DNA from: Glycomyces niveus
Lineage (GTDB): Bacteria; Actinomycetota; Actinomycetes; Mycobacteriales; Micromonosporaceae
NCBI RefSeq assembly: GCF_017592475.1
Contig: NZ_JAGFNP010000002.1
Coordinates: 124,001 to 188,000, forward strand
Length of the DNA stretch: 64,000 bases
Direction: 5' to 3'
The notes below the pieces were generated by a model. That model worked only from the letters and a program-made list of their open reading frames with translations. It searched no databases and was not told the origin of the DNA. A program made the position numbers and the translations under genes. Shown in pieces: positions 15,813-24,217 of the stretch (positions are counted from its first letter, which is position 1; each line of letters begins with the position of its first letter).

Positions 15813-16883
15813 TTGGCGCGCAAAGCGAACGCCGCAGGCGACGGGACGCGCCACACCACCATCCGCGAGGTGGCGGAACGCGCCGGCGTCTCGGTCGCCA
15901 CCGTCTCGCGCATCCTCTCGGGCACCTACCCCGCCGCCCCCGCGACCCGCAGCAAGGTCATGCGCGCCGTCGAAGAACTCGACTACGTCGCCAACCACCA
16001 CGCCCGCGCCCTCCAGGGGACCACCCGCAAGAGCATCGCCATCATCGTCAACTCGGTCATCTCCCCGCACTACGCCCATGTGGCCCAAGGGGTCCAGACC
16101 CAGGCCGCCGAGGACAGCCGCCTCTGCCAGATCGGCACCAGCGGCGGCGACGCCGAACGCGAACTCGCCATGGTCCAGTTCATGCGCGAGCAGCACCCCG
16201 AGGCCGTGATCCTCGTCGGCAACGTGAACGCCGACGCCGAATACCGGGCCCGCATGAGCCGCTACGCCCACGCGCTGGCCGCCATCGGCTCCCGCCTGGT
16301 GCTCTGCGGCCGCCCGCCGCTCGGCCCCGACGTGCCCGCCGTGGTCGTCGAGTACGACAACACCGGCGGCGCGTTCGCGGCCACGAGCCACCTGCTGTCC
16401 AACGGCCACAAGCGCATCCTCTACCTCGGCCGCCGCCCCGGCTACACGACGGCCGACGCCCGGATCGAGGGCTACCGCAAGGCCCTCGCCGCGTACGGCG
16501 CCGAGCACGACCCGGGCCTCGAGGTCGACGGCACCTACGAGCGGTTCGAGGGCTACCGGATGATGAAGGAGCGCTTGGCCTCCGGGCCGCACGACTACAC
16601 GGCGGTCTTCTCCGGCAACGACCAGATCGCGGCGGGCGCGCGGCAGGCCCTCCTCGAACACGGCCTTCGCGTGCCCGAGGACATCTCCCTCGTCGGTTTC
16701 GACGACCTCCCCCCGGCCGCCGACATCGACCTCACCACGGTCTACCAGCCGCACGAGGAACTCGGCCGCACCGCCGTCCGCCTCGCCCTCGAACACGCCC
16801 GCCAAGGCGGCCCGCCCCCGCACACGGTCCTCGGCACCCACCTGGTCCTGCGAGGCTCGGTCCGCCCGCTGGTGGCGACCTGA
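15813..16883 (+). CDS. LacI-family transcriptional repressor (likely rhamnogalacturonan regulator)
   Basis: A 356-residue regulator. The HTH and hinge (TIREVAERAGVSVATVSRILSG, shown here in two parts: TIREVAERAGVSVATVS and RILSG; then YVANHHARALQGT) occupy residues about 15-70. A periplasmic-binding-protein-like sugar domain follows, ending with FDDLPPAADIDLTTVYQPHEELG. Start TTG 15813. A promoter TTGACA at 15738-15743 with a weak -10 AATCAT precedes it. The leader has AACCGTT, the core of the operators at 9698 and 13502, so weak autoregulation is possible. It is the only nearby regulator able to serve those sites. Confidence 0.92.
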   Translation: MARKANAAGDGTRHTTIREVAERAGVSVATVSRILSGTYPAAPATRSKVMRAVEELDYVANHHARALQGTTRKSIAIIVNSVISPHYAHVAQGVQTQAAEDSRLCQIGTSGGDAERELAMVQFMREQHPEAVILVGNVNADAEYRARMSRYAHALAAIGSRLVLCGRPPLGPDVPAVVVEYDNTGGAFAATSHLLSNGHKRILYLGRRPGYTTADARIEGYRKALAAYGAEHDPGLEVDGTYERFEGYRMMKERLASGPHDYTAVFSGNDQIAAGARQALLEHGLRVPEDISLVGFDDLPPAADIDLTTVYQPHEELGRTAVRLALEHARQGGPPPHTVLGTHLVLRGSVRPLVAT

Positions 16884-16905
16884 CCTGCGAGGCCAAAGGC
16901 CTGTC

Positions 16906-16932
16906 GGACCCTTGTGGGACAGTGGTCCTTTT
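16906..16932 (+). terminator. Weak hairpin with T run after the lacI gene
   Basis: GGACC (16906-16910) pairs with GGTCC (16924-16928) and is followed by TTTT. Within the 215-bp space to the next gene, no other element is evident beyond a start-proximal -10. Confidence 0.45.
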
Positions 16933-17098
16933 CGGTTGGTCGGAGGCGGTAAGCGGGAGGGATAGGGGGCACCCCCTACAGCCACGCGACCGGCGCGGGC
17001 CGCGACCGGCGCAAGCGGTCGATCAGCCCAGCGCGCCCCGGGGCCTCGTTCAGCGCCGCCGCAGGGCGGTGTCGGTGGCTGCCGTTACGCTCTCGGTC

Positions 17099-17461
17099 AT
17101 GGCTGAACGACCGGAATTCGCGCGCTTTCCCAACGTGACGTTCGTGGAGGGCGAGACCAGCGAGTCGGTGATCTACAGTCCCGGCGGCCCGGCCGACCAG
17201 CATCTGGCCGAGGTCTTCGCGGCGCACGGTCTCGAAGGGTCGGGGTATGACTGGCAGTCGGCCGTGCACGCCTCGCTGCTCGAGCGTCCTGAGCTGCTGG
17301 AGCGCTTCAGGTTCGACTGCGAGGCGGGCATGTTCTGTGCGTACGGGACCGACCGGGCCGCGCTCGGCGAGGTCGCGTCGACGTTGGAGTCGCTGCTGCA
17401 GCGCCCGGTGTTGCTGGTCGAGGCGCTGGAGGTCGCCGCCGAGCACGACCTCTTCGACTAG
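17099..17461 (+). CDS. Imm51-like immunity protein
   Basis: A 120-residue acidic protein with no signal peptide. The C-terminal half (GSGYDWQSAVHASLL, FRFDCEAGMFCAYGTDRAAL) matches the Imm51 pattern, cytosolic immunity proteins of polymorphic toxin systems. No toxin gene lies within the neighbouring 10 kb, so it is an orphan that might protect against toxins of competitors. TACGCT at 17086-17091 sits 7 nt before the ATG, suggesting a leaderless mRNA. The stop codon overlaps the convergent monooxygenase gene by 4 nt. Confidence 0.65.
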   Translation: MAERPEFARFPNVTFVEGETSESVIYSPGGPADQHLAEVFAAHGLEGSGYDWQSAVHASLLERPELLERFRFDCEAGMFCAYGTDRAALGEVASTLESLLQRPVLLVEALEVAAEHDLFD

Positions 17462-18612
17462 CGGGACTTGCTGATCGAGCGCTGCACCAGCCGGCGGACG
17501 CCGGGGAGGGTGATCGACCGCATCGCCATGTCGCTCATCCAGACGTGGAACTTCGTCGGCGGCGCGAACTGGGCGATGCCGCGCCGCGCCAGCGCTTGGC
17601 GCTTCGCGACCTCCGGGCGCAGGCGCGCCTCCCAGGCGGCCAGCGCCGCCGGGAGGTCGTCCGCGTCGAGGGCTTCGCCGAGCGCGTGCGCGCCCGCGAG
17701 CGCCAGGCCCGCACCGTATCCGGCGAAGAGCGTCACGCACCAGGCGGCGTCGCCGAGGAGGACGACCCGGCCGGTGCTCCAGGCGTCCATGCGGATCTGG
17801 CTCACCGAGTCGAAGTAGGCGCTGTCCGGGGCCCCGCGGAGTTGCGCGAGCGCGTCGGGGACGCCGCCGCCGAGGTCGCCGAAGGCCGCCTCGAGTGCCG
17901 TGGCCGCGCCGCGCTCGAGGTCCGTGTCGGGGCCGCGGTAGGCGAAGAACGCCGATGACCGGTCGGGTCCGAGGTTGATGACGGCCGCCGTGCGGCCGGG
18001 GCCGATGAACGTGGTGCCGCTGCCGTCGGCGAGGCCGTCGGGGACCCGGCGGAGTGGGAACGCGCCGACCATGTGGTCCAGGTCGACCCGGAACCGCGAC
18101 TCGTCGCCGAAGACGAGGCGGCGCACGCCCGAATGCAGGCCGTCGGCGCCGATGAGCAAGTCCGCGTTCATGGTCGAGCCGTCGCCGAGCACCGCGGTGA
18201 CGCCGTCGCGGGTCTGGTCGACGGCGGTGACCGTGGTGCCGAAGCGGAAGTCGGCGGTGTCCTCCACGGCTTCGAAGAGCACCGTCTCCAGGTCGCCCCG
18301 GAACACCGACATCGCCCGAGCGCCCTGCGCGGCCTCCACGATCGCCTGCGGCACCGTGAACTTCGCCGTGCCGTCGGCCCGGACCAGGACTGACGTGAAC
18401 GCCCCGAGGTCCCGCTTCGACAGTTCGGGGAGCAGGCCCAGCCGTTCGACGGCGTCGTGGCCGCCGCCGATCAGGTTGAGCATGTACCCGCTGCTGCGCC
18501 GCGCGGGAGCCCGTTCCACGACCGCGGCGTGCCAGCCCGCCCGGTGCAGCACCAGCGCCGCCGCCAGTCCGGCGATGCCCGCTCCGACCACGATCGCCCT
18601 GCGCTTGCCCAT
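17458..18612 (-). CDS. FAD-dependent monooxygenase (PHBH-like)
   Basis: A 384-residue class A flavoprotein hydroxylase. It has the FAD motif AIVVGAGIAGLAAALVL at the N-terminus, the DG motif LIGADGLHSGVRR in the middle, and the GD motif VVLLGDAAWCVTLFAGYGAG near residue 285. An in-frame ATG 33 nt upstream exists, but GGAGG fits the ATG at 18612. It is divergent from a TetR gene over two TetR-type palindromes, so an aromatic or xenobiotic inducer is likely. Such enzymes hydroxylate or inactivate aromatics, tetracyclines or rifamycins; the substrate cannot be read. Confidence 0.88.
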   Translation of the reverse strand: MGKRRAIVVGAGIAGLAAALVLHRAGWHAAVVERAPARRSSGYMLNLIGGGHDAVERLGLLPELSKRDLGAFTSVLVRADGTAKFTVPQAIVEAAQGARAMSVFRGDLETVLFEAVEDTADFRFGTTVTAVDQTRDGVTAVLGDGSTMNADLLIGADGLHSGVRRLVFGDESRFRVDLDHMVGAFPLRRVPDGLADGSGTTFIGPGRTAAVINLGPDRSSAFFAYRGPDTDLERGAATALEAAFGDLGGGVPDALAQLRGAPDSAYFDSVSQIRMDAWSTGRVVLLGDAAWCVTLFAGYGAGLALAGAHALGEALDADDLPAALAAWEARLRPEVAKRQALARRGIAQFAPPTKFHVWMSDMAMRSITLPGVRRLVQRSISKSR

Positions 18613-18630
18613 TGTCGCCTCCGAAAGGTT

Positions 18631-18666
18631 TGAACATGTGTTCATCCAAGTATGAACGCATGCTCA
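18631..18666. promoter_or_regulatory. Twin TetR operators between monooxygenase and TetR genes
   Basis: TGAACATGTGTTCA (18631-18644, perfect) and TGAACGCATGCTCA (18653-18666, one mismatched pair), with centres 22 bp apart. They lie 18 bp upstream of the monooxygenase start and 44 bp upstream of the TetR start. Confidence 0.75.
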
Positions 18667-18710
18667 AACTCGCGGCACGCACCCCCGCCCGGCCCGATAC
18701 ACTGGCTCCC

Positions 18711-19304
18711 GTGCCAAGAGGAGTCGCCATCCCCGAGCTGCGCCAGCAGTTGTTCACCGCCGCCGAGCGCGTGATCCTCCGCGACGGCCCGGCCAGACTC
18801 AGCGGCCGCGCCGTCACCACCGAGGCCGGGGTCGCCGCCGGACTCCTCTACGCCCACTTCAGCGACCTCGACGACTTCCTCGCCGCCTACGCCGTGGATC
18901 GCTCCTTCACCGTCATCGCCGCCGCCAAGCGGCTCCCCGAACGCGCCGGCACCGGCGACATCGCCGCCAACCTCGGCGACGCGGTCCTCGCCGTCCCCCG
19001 CGACACCCTCGCCGCGCTCGCCCGCCTCCTCGTGCTCCGGCCCGAACTCGCCGCCCGCGTCCACGACGTGCTCGGCGACGACACCGCCCTCGACGCCATC
19101 GAGCAGGCCGCCGCCGCGTACCTCGCGGCCGAGCGCCGCCTCGGCCGCCTCCCCGAGACGACCGACCCCGCCGCGGTCGCGCTCGCCGTCGTGGGCGCCC
19201 TGCACCACCTGGTCCTCACCGCCGCGGACCTCGACGACCGCCTCCGGCCCGCGATCACCGCGCTGGTCGGCTCGACCGCGAACGAACGGAGCGGCAATGG
19301 CTGA
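18711..19304 (+). CDS. TetR-family transcriptional regulator
   Basis: A 197-residue regulator. The HTH (residues about 8-55) reads LFTAAERVILRDGPARLSGR then GVAAGLLYAHFSDLDDFLAAY, and the rest is helical ligand domain. GTG 18711 is preferred over upstream starts because TACACT at 18698-18703 is a -10 element 7 nt before it, giving a leaderless mRNA. It probably represses the divergent monooxygenase gene and itself through the two palindromes. Its end overlaps the DUF89 gene by 8 nt. Confidence 0.88.
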   Translation: MPRGVAIPELRQQLFTAAERVILRDGPARLSGRAVTTEAGVAAGLLYAHFSDLDDFLAAYAVDRSFTVIAAAKRLPERAGTGDIAANLGDAVLAVPRDTLAALARLLVLRPELAARVHDVLGDDTALDAIEQAAAAYLAAERRLGRLPETTDPAAVALAVVGALHHLVLTAADLDDRLRPAITALVGSTANERSGNG

Positions 19305-20463
19305 CGACCAGCGCCCGGACCTGCCCCCGCGCATCGGCATCGACCGGCCCGGCTCATTCAGCCGCTCGGTCTTCCACGAGCGCCACCCGGTCCTCATCGC
19401 GAACCTCCTCGCCGACTTCCCCTACCCGCCGCGTATCCGCGAACGGCTCGAAGCGCTCCTGGACGAGACGCTGCACGGCGCGGTCCCCGCCGTGGTCCCG
19501 CCCGGCCCGAACCTGCCGTTCTGGGAGGCCGAGATCGCCGCCCGCGCCGGCACGCCCTGGAGCGCGCTGCCGTACCTGTGGGCCGAGTCGTACTTCTACC
19601 GCCGCCTCCTCGAGGCCGTCGAGTACTTCGACGCCGAGAGCCCCTGGTGCGGCATCGACCTCTTCGCGCCGCAGAAGCACGCCCAGCTCGCGGGGGAGGA
19701 GATCCAGGCGGACCTCGACGCCTACGCCGAACTGGCCGAAAAGGACCCCGACGAGCGCCGCCAGGCGCTGCTCTACGCGAGCCTGTGGGGCAACCAGGCC
19801 GACCTCGGCTTCCGCACCGACAACGACATCGCGGGCCAGAGCGACGTGGTCGTGGATGACAGCGACGCGATCTGGGACCTCGTCGACGGCCCGGGGGAGC
19901 GGCCCGTGATCGTGGTGGCCGACAACGCCGGCCGCGAACTCACCGCCGACCTCGCCCTCGTCGACGCGATCCTCGAGACGACCGCGGTGGAGCTGCACCT
20001 CAAGCCGCACCCGTACTTCGTCTCCGACGCCACCGGCCAGGACCTCCTCGCCACACTCGACGCCTTGGCCGCCAATGCGAACAAGCCCGTCCAGGCCCTC
20101 GGCCAGCGCCTCCGCGACGCGGTCCGCGACGAGACCCTGCGAGTGCGCACCCACGGCTTCTACGCCCTGCCGTCCACCTACCGGCACCTGCCGCCCGCGC
20201 TCGCGGCCGACTACGCCGCCGCGAAACTCGTGATCGTCAAGGGCGACTTGAACTACCGCCGCCTCGTGGGCGACCGCGAATGGGACCCGACCGCGCCCTT
20301 CGGAGAGGTCGTCGGCTACTTCCCGGGCGAGGTCGCCGCCCTCCGCACCGCCAAATCCGACCTCGCGGTCGGCGTTCCGCGAGCCCGTCTCACGGTGCTG
20401 GACACCGCTTCCCCGGACTGGCGGATCAGCGGCACGCACGCGATGATTCAGGTCCTGCACTGA
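19297..20463 (+). CDS. DUF89/ARMT1-family damage-control phosphatase
   Basis: A 388-residue metal-dependent phosphatase of the ARMT1/DUF89 family, which hydrolyses damaged or excess phosphometabolites such as sugar phosphates. The metal-site signature VVADNAGRELTADLALVD is near residue 205. LWGNQADLGFR, ELHLKPHPYFVSDAT, and KLVIVKGDLNYRRLVGD are conserved blocks, and the length is normal. The 8-nt overlap with tetR makes it part of that operon, an unusual partner. The physiological substrate is unknown. Confidence 0.85.
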   Translation: MADDQRPDLPPRIGIDRPGSFSRSVFHERHPVLIANLLADFPYPPRIRERLEALLDETLHGAVPAVVPPGPNLPFWEAEIAARAGTPWSALPYLWAESYFYRRLLEAVEYFDAESPWCGIDLFAPQKHAQLAGEEIQADLDAYAELAEKDPDERRQALLYASLWGNQADLGFRTDNDIAGQSDVVVDDSDAIWDLVDGPGERPVIVVADNAGRELTADLALVDAILETTAVELHLKPHPYFVSDATGQDLLATLDALAANANKPVQALGQRLRDAVRDETLRVRTHGFYALPSTYRHLPPALAADYAAAKLVIVKGDLNYRRLVGDREWDPTAPFGEVVGYFPGEVAALRTAKSDLAVGVPRARLTVLDTASPDWRISGTHAMIQVLH

Positions 20464-20478
20464 TTCGAGGAGGCGACC

Positions 20479-21405
20479 GTGCCGGTCGACGAGTACTTCA
20501 CCAAGATGTTCCGAGGCCTGGAAGAGGCCGCCGCGCCCGGCGCCACCGACGAGGAGAAGGAGGCGCTCTCGCAGGCGTTCATGCGCGAGTACATCGGTGA
20601 CGCCCTCGACTGGGACACCACCGGCATCACCGTGGAGGACACCGCGATCGACGGCCCGCACGGCCCGATCCCGCTGCGCCTCTACCGCCCCGAAGGCGAG
20701 ATCGGCGGCGCGGTCCTGTGGTGCCACGGCGGCGGCTTCGGCTGGGGCGACCTGGACATGCACGAGGCCCACGTGGTGGCCGTCGAGCTCGCCCGCCGCG
20801 GCGGCGCAGCGGTGGCCTCAGTGGACTACCGGCTCGCGAACGACACCGTGAAGTACCCGGTGCCGATCGACGACGTGCACGCCGCCTGGGAATGGTGGTG
20901 CGGCCAGTACCCCGACAGCGGCCCGCTCGGCCTCGGCGGCGCCAGCGCCGGCGCGGCCCTGGCCCTCTCGACCGCGTTGCGCACCAGGGACACCGGCGGC
21001 CGCGCGGCCGACGCGCTGCTGCTCGCCTACCCGTTCGCGCACTACCCGAACCCCTCGCTGAGCCCGGCGATGAGCGCCGAGATGGCGGCCGTGCCGTTCC
21101 GCTTCGAGACCGAGAACATCGAAGGCATGGTCCGCAACTACGTGGGCCGCATCAGCGATGTCCCCGCCGACGCCCTCCCCGGAGCGGCCCGGCTCGACGG
21201 GCTGCCCCGGACGCTCATCGTCGCCTCCGAGTACGACGACCTGCGCGCCTCCGCGGACCTGCTCGAGCGCCAGCTGAGCGAGGTCGGCGTGCCGGTGGAG
21301 TCCTACCTCTCCCTCGGCATGACGCACGGGCACCTCAACCACTCTCCCGAGGTCGCCGAGGTCGCGCGGTCCCTCGACTTCTTCGCCGAAGGACTGCGCG
21401 CCTGA
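20479..21405 (+). CDS. Alpha/beta hydrolase (HSL-like carboxylesterase)
   Basis: A 308-residue serine esterase of the hormone-sensitive-lipase group. The oxyanion motif CHGGGFGWGD is near residue 80, the nucleophile elbow is GGASAGAALAL (GxSxG variant ASAGA) near 155, the Asp is in VASEYDDLR and the His in GMTHGHLNH. Start GTG 20479 has GAGGAGG upstream. It lies 15 nt after the DUF89 gene and is probably co-transcribed. Confidence 0.88.
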   Translation: MPVDEYFTKMFRGLEEAAAPGATDEEKEALSQAFMREYIGDALDWDTTGITVEDTAIDGPHGPIPLRLYRPEGEIGGAVLWCHGGGFGWGDLDMHEAHVVAVELARRGGAAVASVDYRLANDTVKYPVPIDDVHAAWEWWCGQYPDSGPLGLGGASAGAALALSTALRTRDTGGRAADALLLAYPFAHYPNPSLSPAMSAEMAAVPFRFETENIEGMVRNYVGRISDVPADALPGAARLDGLPRTLIVASEYDDLRASADLLERQLSEVGVPVESYLSLGMTHGHLNHSPEVAEVARSLDFFAEGLRA

Positions 21406-21408
21406 ACC

Positions 21409-21738
21409 TTACGCCGGCTGGAGGTGCGGCTCGAGCTCGCGGAGGATCGCCGCGCGCGGCCGCGCCCCCATGACCTGGGTGACGATCTCGCCCCCGACGA
21501 ACAGCGCGAGCGTCGGCATGCCCATGACCTGGTACTTCCGGGTCGTCTCCGGGTTGGCGTCGACGTCGAGCGCGACCACTTTGAGCCGCTCGCTCTCGTC
21601 CGCGGCGATCTGCTCGAGCACCGGCGCGATGGTCTTGCACGGCGGGCACCAGTCGGCGGTGAACTCCACGAGCACCGGGAGCGGGCTCGCGAGGACGTCG
21701 TCGGCGAAGGCGGCGTCGGTGGTCTCATTGAGCGACAT
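21409..21738 (-). CDS. Thioredoxin with CPPC active site
   Basis: A 109-residue thioredoxin fold. The N-terminal strand LPVLVEFTADWCPPCKTIAP holds the active site CPPC where classical thioredoxins have CGPC. The cis-proline loop is GMPTLALFVGGE. The altered dipeptide should change the redox potential or substrate range. ATG 21738 follows GAAGGAAA. It is in tandem with, and downstream of, an HxlR regulator gene, and convergent with the esterase gene with only 3 bp between. Confidence 0.93.
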   Translation of the reverse strand: MSLNETTDAAFADDVLASPLPVLVEFTADWCPPCKTIAPVLEQIAADESERLKVVALDVDANPETTRKYQVMGMPTLALFVGGEIVTQVMGARPRAAILRELEPHLQPA

Positions 21739-21779
21739 GCGGTTTCCTTCTTTCAGCGTGGTGGTGCGCGGGCGGGCGG

Positions 21780-22205
21780 TCAGCGCCGGACCTCGGCGAT
21801 GAGCCGCCCGTGCGGGTCGATCTGCTCGCCGCATTCGCACTGCAGGGTCGCGGTGACGCGGCCGCCGCAGCTGCTGTGCCGGTACACGATCTCGGGCAGG
21901 GTGCCCTCGGCGAGATGCCGTTCGCCCCAGTCGGACAGGGCCGACAGGACGGGGAGCAGGTCGATCCCGGCGTCGGTGAGCACGTACTCATTCCGCGTGC
22001 GCTGCCCGGGGACGCGGTAGGGGCGCGTCTCGAGGAGCCCGGCCGCAGTGAGCCGGTGCAGCCGGTCGGTCAGGACCTGCCGGGGCGCCCCTGTGGACGC
22101 CTGCAGCTGGTCGAACCGGCGCAGGCCCAGGGCCGTCTCGCGCACGATGAGCAGCGCCCACCGGTCCCCGACGACTTCCAGGACGTCTGCGATGCAATGC
22201 TCCAC
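21780..22205 (-). CDS. HxlR-family winged-helix regulator
   Basis: A 141-residue regulator. The HxlR core (VLEVVGDRWALLIVRETALGL, here split as VLEVVGDRWALL and IVRETALGLRRFDQL) is followed by PRQVLTDRLHRLTAAGLLE and NEYVLTDAG. The C-terminal tail (SSCGGRVTATLQCECGEQID) has three cysteines, which could bind metal or sense oxidants. GTG 22205 is chosen because a complete promoter ends 7 nt upstream, giving a leaderless mRNA. It lies 41 nt upstream of the thioredoxin gene, so a redox-responsive operon is plausible. Confidence 0.88.
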   Translation of the reverse strand: MEHCIADVLEVVGDRWALLIVRETALGLRRFDQLQASTGAPRQVLTDRLHRLTAAGLLETRPYRVPGQRTRNEYVLTDAGIDLLPVLSALSDWGERHLAEGTLPEIVYRHSSCGGRVTATLQCECGEQIDPHGRLIAEVRR

Positions 22206-22212
22206 GGTGCAG

Positions 22213-22241
22213 AGTCTAGACCGTGAACTCAGCCTCGGCAA
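22213..22241 (-). promoter_or_regulatory. Promoter of HxlR-thioredoxin unit (leaderless)
   Basis: On the minus strand TTGCCG (-35, 22236-22241), a 17-bp spacer, and TAGACT (-10, 22213-22218). The GTG start codon lies 7 nt after the -10. Confidence 0.7.
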
Positions 22242-22387
22242 CCTCCAACGCGCCGTTCCGATCCGCCGGGGCCCCGATCCGTGACAGTGTGGTTCACGGC
22301 GGCCGTGATCTCCGTCTACCGCGGGCATACACGCGGCGAGGACGGGTAAACCGCGCGGAACGGCAGCCGACCGAGGGGAGCGGAGCT

Positions 22388-24211
22388 TTGGCCTCGCGCA
22401 TCGAGGACTACGGAATGATCGGCGACCTGCGCACCGCGGCGCTCGTGGACGCGCACGGCTCGATCGACTGGCTGTGCCTGCCCCGCTTCGACTCTCCCGC
22501 CTGCTTCGCCGCCCTCCTCGGCGACGAGGAGCACGGCAGCTGGCGGCTGGGTCCCGCCACCGGCGAACGCTGCACCCGCCGCCGCTACCGCGGGGACACG
22601 CTCATCCTCGAGACCGAATGGGACACTCCCGACGGGAGCGTCCGCGTCAGCGACGCCATGCCCCCGCGCGACGGCGCCGCCGACCTCGTCCGCGTCGTCG
22701 AAGGCCTCACCGGCAGCGTCCCCATGCGCACGGTGATGCGGCTGCGCTTCGGCTACGGCCGCGTCGAACCCTGGCTCCGCCGCCGCGGCACCGACCTCGC
22801 CGCGATCGCCGGACCCGACGCCGCCTGGCTCGACGCCGACGTCCCCCTCACCCTCCAGGACGGCGCCGCCAGCGCCGACTTCACCGTCGCCGCAGGCGAA
22901 CGCGTCGCCTTCACCCTCATCCACGAGCTCTCTCACCTCGACCGCCCCCGGCCGCCCGACCCGCAGCGGGCCCTGGCCCACACCGAGGCCTTCTGGAACG
23001 ACTGGATCGGCGGCCTCCGCTACGAAGGCGAATGGGACGACGCCGTGCGCCGCTCCCTCATCACCCTCAAGGCCCTCGCCTACGAGCCCACCGGCGGCAT
23101 CGCCGCCGCCGCGACCACCTCCCTGCCCGAAGACCTCGGCGGCGTCCGCAACTGGGACTACCGCTTCTGCTGGCTCCGCGACGCCGCCTTCGTCCTCCAG
23201 TCCCTCCTCGGCACCGGCTTCATGGACGAGGCCGCCGCCTGGCGCCAGTGGCTGCTGCGCGCCGCCGCCGGCGACCCCGCCGAACTCCAGATCATGTACG
23301 GGCTCGACGGCCGGCACTGGCTGCCCGAGCACGACCTCCACTGGCTTCCCGGCTACGAGGGCTCGGCGCCGGTCCGCGTCGGCAACGCCGCCAGCGGGCA
23401 GTTCCAGCTCGACGTCTGGGGCGAGACCCTCGACGCCCTGCACCTCGCCCGCGCCGCCGAAATCGAACCCGACGAGAGCGCCTGGGACCTCCAACTGGCG
23501 CTCTTGCGCTTCCTCGAACGGCATTGGGCCGATCCTGACGACGGGCTCTGGGAGATCCGCGGCGCGCGCCGCCACTTCGTCCACTCGAAGGTCATGGCGT
23601 GGGCCGCCTTCGACCGCGCCGTGCAGGCCGTCGAGCGGTTCGGGCTCAGCGGCCCGGTCGAGCGCTGGCGGGAGCTGCGCGACCGCGTCCACGCCGAGGT
23701 GTGCGAGCGCGGCTTCGACGCCGACCGCGGCACCTTCACGCAGTTCTACGGCTCGAAGGGGCTCGACGCGGCGCTGCTGCTCCTCCCGCAGGTGGGCTTC
23801 CTGCCGTGGGACGACCCGCGCGTGGTAGGCACGGTCGAGGCCGTACAGGAGGAGCTGACGCGCGACGGGTTCCTGCTGCGGTACGACGTGACGGCCGACG
23901 GCGGCGTGGACGGCCTGCCCGGCGATGAGGGCGTGTTCGTGGCGTGCACGTTTTGGCTCGTGGACGCCCTGCAGGGCATCGGTCGCGGGCGCGAGGCCCG
24001 CGAGCTTTTCGAGCGGCTGCTCGGCGTGCGCAACGACCTCGGACTCCTGAGCGAGGAGCTGGACCCGGTCACCGGGCGGCACCTCGGCAACACCCCGCAG
24101 GCGTACAGCCATGTGGGCCTGGTGAACGCGGCGCGGCATCTCAGCGGCGCCCACCCGGCCGAGGAGCCGCACGCCGTGCGGCCCGCGAGGGAGACCGATG
24201 AGAGGGAGTGA
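22388..24211 (+). CDS. GH15 family glucoamylase/trehalase-like hydrolase
   Basis: A 607-residue glycosidase. It has the N-terminal beta-domain signature RIEDYGMIGDLRTAALVDAH then GSIDWLCLPRFDSPACFAAL, and the (alpha/alpha)6 catalytic domain with GGVRNWDYRFCWLRDAAF. The C-terminal FLLRYDVTADGGVDGLPGDE region holds the second catalytic Glu. In mycobacteria this group includes trehalases, so the substrate may be trehalose or an alpha-glucan. No signal peptide is visible, so it is cytosolic. The TTG start at 22388 matches the family N-terminus; GGGAGCGGAG upstream is the likely RBS. Only 6 nt separate it from a glucose dehydrogenase gene. Confidence 0.9.
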   Translation: MASRIEDYGMIGDLRTAALVDAHGSIDWLCLPRFDSPACFAALLGDEEHGSWRLGPATGERCTRRRYRGDTLILETEWDTPDGSVRVSDAMPPRDGAADLVRVVEGLTGSVPMRTVMRLRFGYGRVEPWLRRRGTDLAAIAGPDAAWLDADVPLTLQDGAASADFTVAAGERVAFTLIHELSHLDRPRPPDPQRALAHTEAFWNDWIGGLRYEGEWDDAVRRSLITLKALAYEPTGGIAAAATTSLPEDLGGVRNWDYRFCWLRDAAFVLQSLLGTGFMDEAAAWRQWLLRAAAGDPAELQIMYGLDGRHWLPEHDLHWLPGYEGSAPVRVGNAASGQFQLDVWGETLDALHLARAAEIEPDESAWDLQLALLRFLERHWADPDDGLWEIRGARRHFVHSKVMAWAAFDRAVQAVERFGLSGPVERWRELRDRVHAEVCERGFDADRGTFTQFYGSKGLDAALLLLPQVGFLPWDDPRVVGTVEAVQEELTRDGFLLRYDVTADGGVDGLPGDEGVFVACTFWLVDALQGIGRGREARELFERLLGVRNDLGLLSEELDPVTGRHLGNTPQAYSHVGLVNAARHLSGAHPAEEPHAVRPARETDERE

Positions 24212-24217
24212 ACCGCC

